Of a DNA stretch of 5,930 nt, positions 1 to 5,930 are shown piece after piece. Position 1 is the first letter of the stretch. The number at the start of each line of letters is the position of its first letter. The notes beneath the pieces were generated by a model. The model was not told the origin of the DNA. It saw only the letters and a program-made list of their open reading frames with translations, and made no database searches. This stretch comes from Actinomycetota bacterium. GTDB taxonomy: Bacteria; Actinomycetota; Actinomycetes; Actinomycetales; Microbacteriaceae. The translations under genes were made by a program, and so were the position numbers. The stretch is from positions 1 to 5,930 of the forward strand of contig WLES01000059.1 of the NCBI GenBank assembly GCA_009704155.1, read 5' to 3'.

Positions 1-1
1 A

Positions 2-1888
2 AAAATTGCGCCGGCCCAATCCCTTATTGCGGCGGCGGCCGAATTCCGAGTCGTATCTTCCGATGGCGCAACCGCAATTGGAACAGTTCTTTTCGAAACC
101 CCCATCACCGAAGTGGAAACCGCTGACCGCACCGGCGTGGCCGACGCTCTCACCAAACTCAATGCCGCTTCCGACAACCCCAACATTCGGGTCGAAGTGG
201 CGCAAGACCTTCTCCGATCCCTCGATTCGCTTCTCGGAGTTGGCGAAATCGTCGGACTTGTCGTCGCAGCCGTGACGCTGTTCGTGATGCTCGGAACACT
301 GATCGGGGCGGGGCTTCCTGTGCTCGCTGCGCTCATCGGTGTCGGAATCTCTGCGGCCATTACTTTCGCGTTGTCGGCCGTCTACGAATTCACCTCGACC
401 ACCCCGATTCTCGGAGTGATGCTCGGACTGGCTGTCGGTATCGACTACGCACTGTTCATCCTCAACCGTCACCGCAGGCAACTGAAAACCGGCATGGCAG
501 TGCGCGACTCAATTGCGCTCGCAAACGGAACCTCGGGTAACTCGGTTGTGTTTGCAGGGCTCACCGTCATGATTGCGCTCGCGGCGCTCAACCTCACCGG
601 AATCGGATTCCTCGGAGTGATGGGAACAATGGGCGCGATGGCAATTGTGTTCTCTGTGCTCATTGCCGTGACGCTCACGCCAGCGCTGCTCTCTCGAATT
701 GGCATGCGTGTCCTGAGTCGGAAAGAGCGGTCAGCGCTCACAGCCAGCGGGAGCAATTCGGCCGCGTCGGCCGTCAGCACAAAGCCTGTCTTCGCCACTC
801 GACACCCATGGATCACCGTTGTCGCCACCGTTCTCGTGCTCGGCATCGCTGCAATTCCTTTCGGAAGCATCCGGCTCGGGCTGCCAGACGGATCGTCGGA
901 GCCCATCGAATCGGCCGGCTACCAGTCCTACAAACTCACCGAAGAGGCCTTTGGTGAAGGTGTGAACGGCGCACTCATTGTTGTCGTTGAAGCACCGAAA
1001 GCCGTCTCGAAAGACTCCGAGGTCGAGTTTCAAGCAACAATCGCCGACGCGATTATGTCGGTCGATAACGTTCAGGCCGCGGTTCCCAGTGGTTTCTCTG
1101 AAGACCGCACATCGATGGTGTTCCGGGTAATCCCAATGGAGGGCCCCAACGCTGTCAGCACAGCCGCGGTCGTAACGGACTTGCGTGCCCTCGACGCAGA
1201 AGTTGCCGAAGCACTCGACGCCCACATCGAAGTAACGGGAATTGCCGCCGTCAACATCGACGTCTCGAAGAAACTCGGTGAGGCACTCCCTATCTACCTC
1301 ATGACGGTCATCGGGCTTTCGCTCATCCTTCTGGTGCTAGTTTTCCGCTCCATAGCCGTGCCCATTGTTGCTAGCCTCGGGTTCCTGCTCACCGTTTTCG
1401 CGACACTCGGGGCAACCGTTGCGGTGTTCCAGTGGGGTTGGTTGGGTCAACTGTTCGACATCCACGACCCGGCGCCAATCTTGTCGTTCCTTCCGACAAT
1501 CCTCATCGGAATCCTGTTTGGCTTGGCGATGGACTACCAGTTGTTCCTCGCTTCCGGAATGCGAGAGGCATTCGTCCACGGCAAGACGGCCAAGGAGTCG
1601 ATCAACTTCGGAATTCACCTCAGCCGAGCAGTTGTTGTGGCAGCAGCAATCATCATGATCTCCGTGTTCGGTGGGTTCATCTTCAGCCACACGACCATGA
1701 TTCGACCCGTCGGATTCGGTCTTGCGGTTGGAGTGCTCGTCGACGCGTTCATCGTGCGCTTGCTCTTGGTGCCCGCGACCCTCACGCTTCTTGGCAATGC
1801 AGCGTGGTGGATTCCCAAGTGGCTCGACCGTATCTTGCCTGACGTCGACGTTGAAGGCTCAAAGCTCGAGGGGAAGCTCGCTCACTAA
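2..1888 (+). CDS. MMPL family (RND superfamily) transporter, 5' truncated by the window edge
   Basis: This is a proton-driven inner-membrane exporter of the MMPL/YdfJ type. The family moves lipids, siderophores or hydrophobic compounds; the substrate here is unknown. The reading frame is open from base 2 and coding-like throughout, so the protein continues upstream and 113 (GTG) is not the true start. The 628 visible residues lack TM1 and part of the first extracytoplasmic domain, which I estimate at 100-150 residues. TM2-TM6 occupy about residues 78-235, a cytoplasmic linker follows, TM7 lies near 270-285, the second extracytoplasmic domain begins with the typical RLGLPDGSSEP stretch, and TM8-TM12 form the C-terminal part. 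Both repeats keep the paired Asp-Tyr of the proton relay: GIDY (D148/Y149, bases 443-448) and AMDY (D511/Y512, bases 1532-1537). The C-terminal tail is short and charged. It ends with TAA 9 bases from the convergent regulator stop, with no terminator hairpin between them. The family call is firm; the substrate is open. Confidence 0.93.
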   Translation, partial: KIAPAQSLIAAAAEFRVVSSDGATAIGTVLFETPITEVETADRTGVADALTKLNAASDNPNIRVEVAQDLLRSLDSLLGVGEIVGLVVAAVTLFVMLGTLIGAGLPVLAALIGVGISAAITFALSAVYEFTSTTPILGVMLGLAVGIDYALFILNRHRRQLKTGMAVRDSIALANGTSGNSVVFAGLTVMIALAALNLTGIGFLGVMGTMGAMAIVFSVLIAVTLTPALLSRIGMRVLSRKERSALTASGSNSAASAVSTKPVFATRHPWITVVATVLVLGIAAIPFGSIRLGLPDGSSEPIESAGYQSYKLTEEAFGEGVNGALIVVVEAPKAVSKDSEVEFQATIADAIMSVDNVQAAVPSGFSEDRTSMVFRVIPMEGPNAVSTAAVVTDLRALDAEVAEALDAHIEVTGIAAVNIDVSKKLGEALPIYLMTVIGLSLILLVLVFRSIAVPIVASLGFLLTVFATLGATVAVFQWGWLGQLFDIHDPAPILSFLPTILIGILFGLAMDYQLFLASGMREAFVHGKTAKESINFGIHLSRAVVVAAAIIMISVFGGFIFSHTTMIRPVGFGLAVGVLVDAFIVRLLLVPATLTLLGNAAWWIPKWLDRILPDVDVEGSKLEGKLAH

Positions 1889-1897
1889 CATTCGGGT

Positions 1898-2569
1898 TTA
1901 GCGCGTTACGAAAAGGTGTTGCGCTGCGTCATCAGAAAGGTCGATCGCGCCGGCCTGTGACGTAATGCGAACAAACCCGTCGGTTCGTGAAAGAGTGACC
2001 GCCTGGCCCGGCCTGACACCAGCCGTATCGAATTGTTCGAGTAGCGACTCCTCGACCTGAAGTTGTTCACCGAGTGAGTGAATTGTCGTCGACACGGAAT
2101 CAACCTCACCTGAATACTCGTGGAGAATTTCCGTTGATGAAACTCCCCCCGTCGAGGCTCGAGTTGCGAGCCCCGGAATGGGGTTGCCATAAGGGTTGGG
2201 CTTGCCCTCGAGTTTGTCGAGCATTTTTGCCTCGGCTTCGTCACCCATAACGTGCTCCCAACGGCACGCCTCTTCGTGGCACTGCGCCCAACCAAACCCG
2301 AGTTCGTAAAACAGAAACGACTCAGCGATGCGGTGCTTGCGCATAACGGAAACCGCACGCTCCATTCCGTGTTTGCTGAGCACTATCTGACGATTGTCAT
2401 CGAGTGACAGCAGGTTTTCTCGCGTCATTCGCTCCACGGTTTGCGACACGGACGGCGCGGCCTGCCCGAGTCGCGTCACAAGTTTGGATCGAGTCGGAAT
2501 GACGTCGTCCTCGACCATTTCCAAGATGCACTTGAGGTACATCTCGGTCGTGTCAATCAGGTCGCTCAT
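1898..2569 (-). CDS. dtxR: DtxR/IdeR-type iron-dependent transcriptional repressor
   Basis: This is a cytoplasmic metal-activated repressor of 223 residues; DtxR has about 226. The N-terminal winged helix-turn-helix (residues 1-70) opens with the DTTEMYL signature and has a recognition helix around 36-50. The dimerisation and metal-binding domain (71-135) carries the CHEEACRWEHVM block and the NPIPGL motif. An SH3-like domain fills about 150-223. In DtxR numbering the primary site is complete (M10, C102, E105, H106), as is the ancillary site (H79, E83, H98, plus E168 and Q171, which align without gaps to DtxR E170/Q173 and IdeR E172/Q175). Cys102 indicates an iron sensor rather than MntR. In the recognition helix, A37, A38 and S40 replace the S37, G38 and T40 of classical DtxR, which may shift operator preference. 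The ATG has a close GGAG (2573-2576) and starts 30 bases after the exporter stop, so the two are probably co-transcribed. Whether it is the organism's main iron regulator or a local one is unknown. Confidence 0.93.
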   Translation of the reverse strand: MSDLIDTTEMYLKCILEMVEDDVIPTRSKLVTRLGQAAPSVSQTVERMTRENLLSLDDNRQIVLSKHGMERAVSVMRKHRIAESFLFYELGFGWAQCHEEACRWEHVMGDEAEAKMLDKLEGKPNPYGNPIPGLATRASTGGVSSTEILHEYSGEVDSVSTTIHSLGEQLQVEESLLEQFDTAGVRPGQAVTLSRTDGFVRITSQAGAIDLSDDAAQHLFVTR

Positions 2570-2599
2570 GTTCTCCAGATTACGCGAGGAGACTCGGTG

Positions 2600-4237
2600 C
2601 TAGGCGGTTCGCTTAGCCTTTTCCTTTGTGGGTTTGCGTGCACCGAGGTTGAAGGTTGAGGCGAACCCGAGAAGCAAGAATCCCGCAGCTGCCCACGCCG
2701 CCAGTTTCGCCCCGTCCGTGAACGCATCACCGGCATCAGTTTGCACGCTCTCCGCAAGATCTGCCGGAACCTGCTGGGCCGTCAGGACATCGGAAAGAAG
2801 AGGAATTGCCGAACCTGCTGAATCAACGACAGCATCGACGATTACCGACTGTTGCTCTGAGGGAACACCCGAGTCTGCCAGTTTGCCTTCAAGCGACGCT
2901 TGCGTGCCCGTGAACAACAGCGTTCCGAGGACTGCGATGCCCAGAGCTGAACCGATCTGGCGAACCGTCGACTGCGACCCGGAGCCCTGACCAATCTGAT
3001 CCGCCGGAACATCAATCATGATGACACCGGTGAGCTGCGCTGTAGCCAATCCGATTCCGATTCCGTAAACGAACAGGAACGGTGCGATGATTCCCCAACC
3101 GAGCTCGGGTGACGCAAACACGGCTACACCCGCAACACCGACAAGCTCAAGTAGAACTCCAATTTGAACGGCTCGAGCCGCTGGCAACTTGCCGCTCAGC
3201 GCACCGCCAACTCCCGATGCAACAAACGCGCCGGCGGCGAGCCACAAGAGGACCAGTCCGGATGAAATGGCGCTCAGTCCGAGGACATTCTGTAGCCAGA
3301 GGGGAATCGCAAAGAGGATTCCGAACTCACCCATCGAAATGATGGCCGCAGCAATTGAGCCGTTACGGAACGATGCGATTCTGAACAGATTGAGGTCGAG
3401 AAGAACATTCTTGTGTTGTGCTTCACGCTTCTTTTCCCACCACACAAAAACGATGGTGGCAATAATTGCGATGGCGAACGAGACGGGGATGACCGAGATT
3501 CCATCGGTTGGCCAAGTGAAATCGCCGAGAACGAACGGGGTCGACGTCTCCGCCATCCACCATCCATAGATGCGTCCCTCGATGAGAGCGAACACGAAGG
3601 TCGAAAACATGACGACCGAAATCGCCGAACCGATGACGTCGATACCGCCGGCTCGTTGCGCGACTTTCGACTCAGAGATGAAGTAGAACAGGCCTGCAAG
3701 GATGATTACCCCGAGCGGGGCGTTAATGTAAAACGCCCATCGCCACGAGAAGTCCGTTGCGAGCCACCCGCCAAGAACTGGACCAACGGCGACCATTCCA
3801 CCGATTGTGGAACCCCACACGGCGAAGGCAATCCCGCGCTCTTTGCCCTGAAAGTTCGCGTTGACGAGCGAAAGGGTTGTGGGGAGCACCATCGCTCCAC
3901 CAATTCCCTGAATCACGCGCGAAAGGATGAGAATTTCGGCGGAGTCTGCCGTGCCGGCCCACATTGACGACGCGATGAAGATCGCGATGCCGATCATGAG
4001 TAGGAGCTTGCGACCGATTCGGTCGGCGAGAGAGCCCCACACAAGGAGCAGCGACGCGAAGACAAGCACATAACTTTCTTGAACCCACTGAACTTCGGTG
4101 GACGACAGCGTCAGGTCGGAAATGATGGAAGGGAAGATGGTGTTGACGATTGTTCCGTCGATGATGACGAGTGAAATCGCCATTGAAACGAAGACAAGGC
4201 CAATCCAACGGTTGCGTGAAGCGGGCACGAGACTCAA
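2600..4237 (-). CDS. DHA2 (EmrB/QacA) family MFS exporter, 14 transmembrane segments
   Basis: This is a proton antiporter of the cytoplasmic membrane that exports drugs or metabolites. The 545 residues fit the 14-helix DHA2 class. TM1 holds the DHA2 signature IDGTIVN with Asp27. Motif A follows TM2 (residues 68-80, GSLADRIGRK). Motif B lies in TM4 (R107, then QGIGGAMVLPT). The antiporter motif C lies in TM5 (142-157, ending VGPVLGG). Residues 445-508 form a large hydrophilic extracytoplasmic loop before the last helix, and a basic tail ends the protein. The start is uncertain: no ATG precedes TM1, an in-frame stop lies near 4268-4270, and the choices are TTG at 4237 or GTG at 4228. Neither has a convincing Shine-Dalgarno sequence. 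I took TTG because it gives the usual short pre-TM1 segment. The gene sits 63 bases after the DUF1801 gene and 30 bases before the DtxR gene. Antibiotic or biocide efflux and siderophore export are both possible; the sequence does not decide. Confidence 0.92.
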   Translation of the reverse strand: MSLVPASRNRWIGLVFVSMAISLVIIDGTIVNTIFPSIISDLTLSSTEVQWVQESYVLVFASLLLVWGSLADRIGRKLLLMIGIAIFIASSMWAGTADSAEILILSRVIQGIGGAMVLPTTLSLVNANFQGKERGIAFAVWGSTIGGMVAVGPVLGGWLATDFSWRWAFYINAPLGVIILAGLFYFISESKVAQRAGGIDVIGSAISVVMFSTFVFALIEGRIYGWWMAETSTPFVLGDFTWPTDGISVIPVSFAIAIIATIVFVWWEKKREAQHKNVLLDLNLFRIASFRNGSIAAAIISMGEFGILFAIPLWLQNVLGLSAISSGLVLLWLAAGAFVASGVGGALSGKLPAARAVQIGVLLELVGVAGVAVFASPELGWGIIAPFLFVYGIGIGLATAQLTGVIMIDVPADQIGQGSGSQSTVRQIGSALGIAVLGTLLFTGTQASLEGKLADSGVPSEQQSVIVDAVVDSAGSAIPLLSDVLTAQQVPADLAESVQTDAGDAFTDGAKLAAWAAAGFLLLGFASTFNLGARKPTKEKAKRTA

Positions 4238-4300
4238 TTCTGTGAGGGTAAGTGAACTCTTCGCAGTCTAGACCCCGCGCCGATCTAATCGGTGGCGGTG

Positions 4301-4711
4301 CTAGGACGCTGCGCGCTTCACCATCTCGGTAATCTTCTTTTCGACATCCTTCGTCACCTCAAGGACCGCAAACCCGGTCGACCACATCGGCCCGTCATCG
4401 AGATTGGCGGCAACATCAAAGCCGAACGTGCAGTATCGAACCTTGAATTTCCCCGCTGCCTGGAAAAAACAGATGTTCTTGCCGTCCTTGTAATACGCAG
4501 GCATTCCGTACCAGGTCTTGGGCGCGAGATGTGGCGCTGCGGCCATGACAATCTTGTGAATTCGCATGCCGATTTCGCGGTCGGCCGGATCCATCGCTTC
4601 GTAATTCTCGAGTACCTCGGCCGCGTGCTGCTCGGGGGTAAACTTCCGTCGTCGCTCAGCAGCGGCGGCGCGCATCGCGGCCTTTTCTTCTTTACTGAAA
4701 CTCTCAGCCAT
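4301..4711 (-). CDS. DUF1801 domain protein (YdhG/Fra-like fold)
   Basis: This is a small soluble protein of 136 residues. Residues 1-30 are a charged Lys/Glu/Ala/Arg-rich helix. The DUF1801 core begins near residue 47 with RIHKIVMAAAP, followed by the family signature WYGMPAY (67-73), a short DGK turn, CFFQ (81-84) and the aromatic strand VRYCTFGF (91-98). It ends with an amphipathic helix (about 120-135). The start at ATG 4711 matches the usual N terminus of actinobacterial relatives. It is preceded by a purine-rich leader with two GAGGA runs (4727-4723 and 4717-4713), the first better spaced. A longer reading from GTG 4789 would lack a ribosome site and begin inside the palindrome, so I reject it. 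Bacillus YdhG/Fra, from the same Pfam family, is described as a frataxin-like iron chaperone. Most actinobacterial members are uncharacterised, so an iron role here is inference. The gene diverges from katG. Confidence 0.85.
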   Translation of the reverse strand: MAESFSKEEKAAMRAAAAERRRKFTPEQHAAEVLENYEAMDPADREIGMRIHKIVMAAAPHLAPKTWYGMPAYYKDGKNICFFQAAGKFKVRYCTFGFDVAANLDDGPMWSTGFAVLEVTKDVEKKITEMVKRAAS

Positions 4712-4778
4712 TTCCTCTTCTTTCCTCAAAACTGGCAACCCTCCCAAGTTTATCGAGCGCGGTAGATTGAAGATGTGA

Positions 4779-4795
4779 GGTGACGTCACGTCACC
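4779..4795. promoter_or_regulatory. Perfect 17-bp palindrome upstream of katG, candidate operator
   Basis: GGTGACGT-C-ACGTCACC is an inverted repeat with two perfect 8-base arms around one central base. It contains the self-complementary core TGACGTCA (4781-4788). It ends 30 bases before the katG ATG and 67 bases upstream of the DUF1801 start. Its size, symmetry and place fit a binding site for a dimeric regulator. If TAGATT at 4763-4768 is the katG -10, the site would lie just after the transcription start, as expected of a repressor operator. It does not resemble the AT-rich DtxR/IdeR or Fur-type boxes, the OxyR pattern, or a correctly spaced CRP/GlxR site. The binding protein is unknown and need not be encoded here. 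Confidence 0.6.
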
Positions 4796-4814
4796 CAGAA
4801 CATCCAGCTATGAC

Positions 4815-4820
4815 GAGGAG
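4815..4820 (+). promoter_or_regulatory. Ribosome binding site of katG
   Basis: GAGGAG lies five bases before the ATG at 4826, a near-ideal Shine-Dalgarno sequence and spacing. In-frame TGA codons at 4811 and 4823 exclude any longer katG reading, so this site fixes the start. Confidence 0.85.
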
Positions 4821-4825
4821 TTTGA

Positions 4826-5930
<1,105 letters not shown>

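Larger units (their letters stand above)
4712..4825. promoter_or_regulatory. Divergent intergenic region between the DUF1801 gene and katG
   Basis: These 114 bases separate two start codons that point away from each other, so they should contain both promoters. The region holds the ribosome sites of both genes at its edges and a 17-base palindrome in its right half. A possible -10 for katG is TAGATT at 4763-4768, but no good -35 lies 16-19 bases upstream. On the other strand TAAACT (4754-4749) could be a -10 for the DUF1801 gene, also without a clear -35. The promoter assignments are therefore weak, while the region's role as a shared control region follows from gene orientation. Confidence 0.6.

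Noticed and set aside
469..1842. Several ORFs of 60-164 codons overlapping the MMPL and other genes in alternative frames.
   Set aside because: They lie wholly within genes with clear family signatures, have Arg/Ser/Pro-rich compositions typical of shadow frames, and show no recognisable domains.
1889..1897. A bidirectional terminator between the convergent MMPL and DtxR genes.
   Set aside because: Only 9 bases separate the stops and no hairpin is visible there; termination must occur inside the opposing gene or by Rho.
4280..4292. Small inverted repeat CCGAT-CTA-ATCGG between the DUF1801 gene and the exporter, considered as a terminator.
   Set aside because: The 5-bp stem is short and no T-run follows on either strand, so it is not a credible intrinsic terminator. 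It could equally be chance.
4712..4789. A 26-residue N-terminal extension of the DUF1801 protein starting at GTG 4789.
   Set aside because: It has no ribosome site, starts inside the palindrome, and the extra residues do not resemble the family. The ATG at 4711 has a purine-rich leader and a typical N terminus.
4774..4790. TGTGA...TCACG read as a CRP/GlxR site before katG.
   Set aside because: The spacing between half-sites is 7 rather than 6 and the second half-site is imperfect; the perfect palindrome at 4779-4795 explains the symmetry better.

Overview
The window looks like chromosomal DNA from an actinobacterium. The evidence is moderately GC-rich coding with C/G-ending codons (judged by eye, not counted), an IdeR/DtxR-type iron regulator instead of Fur, an MMPL transporter of the actinobacterial YdfJ-like type, and a DHA2 (EmrB/QacA) exporter. 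A member of the Microbacteriaceae or a relative is my best guess, but the window alone cannot settle it. I see no insertion sequences, phage genes, tRNAs, rRNAs or CRISPR repeats.

Layout from left to right. Positions 2-1888 (+) hold the C-terminal part of an MMPL (RND superfamily) transporter, cut by the left window edge. It converges, with only 9 bases between stop codons, on a leftward group of three genes: a DUF1801 protein (4711-4301), a 14-helix DHA2 drug/metabolite exporter (4237-2600) and a DtxR/IdeR metal-dependent repressor (2569-1898). The 63-base and 30-base gaps in this group allow co-transcription, most convincingly for exporter and regulator. After a 114-base divergent intergenic region, which contains a perfect 17-base palindrome, katG (catalase-peroxidase) begins at 4826 and runs off the right edge. 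About half of KatG is present, and it is intact as far as it goes.

How the genes may work together. The regulator keeps every metal ligand of the iron-sensing DtxR/IdeR class, including the cysteine that separates it from Mn-sensing MntR. KatG is a haem enzyme that removes peroxide, and iron sensing and peroxide defence are commonly linked. DUF1801 includes the Bacillus YdhG/Fra frataxin-like iron chaperone. The two exporters flanking the regulator belong to families that export siderophores, lipids or toxic compounds. An iron and oxidative-stress neighbourhood is therefore a reasonable inference, but no exporter substrate can be read from the sequence. I found no clearly novel multi-gene system. 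The most distinctive unexplained element is the palindrome in front of katG.
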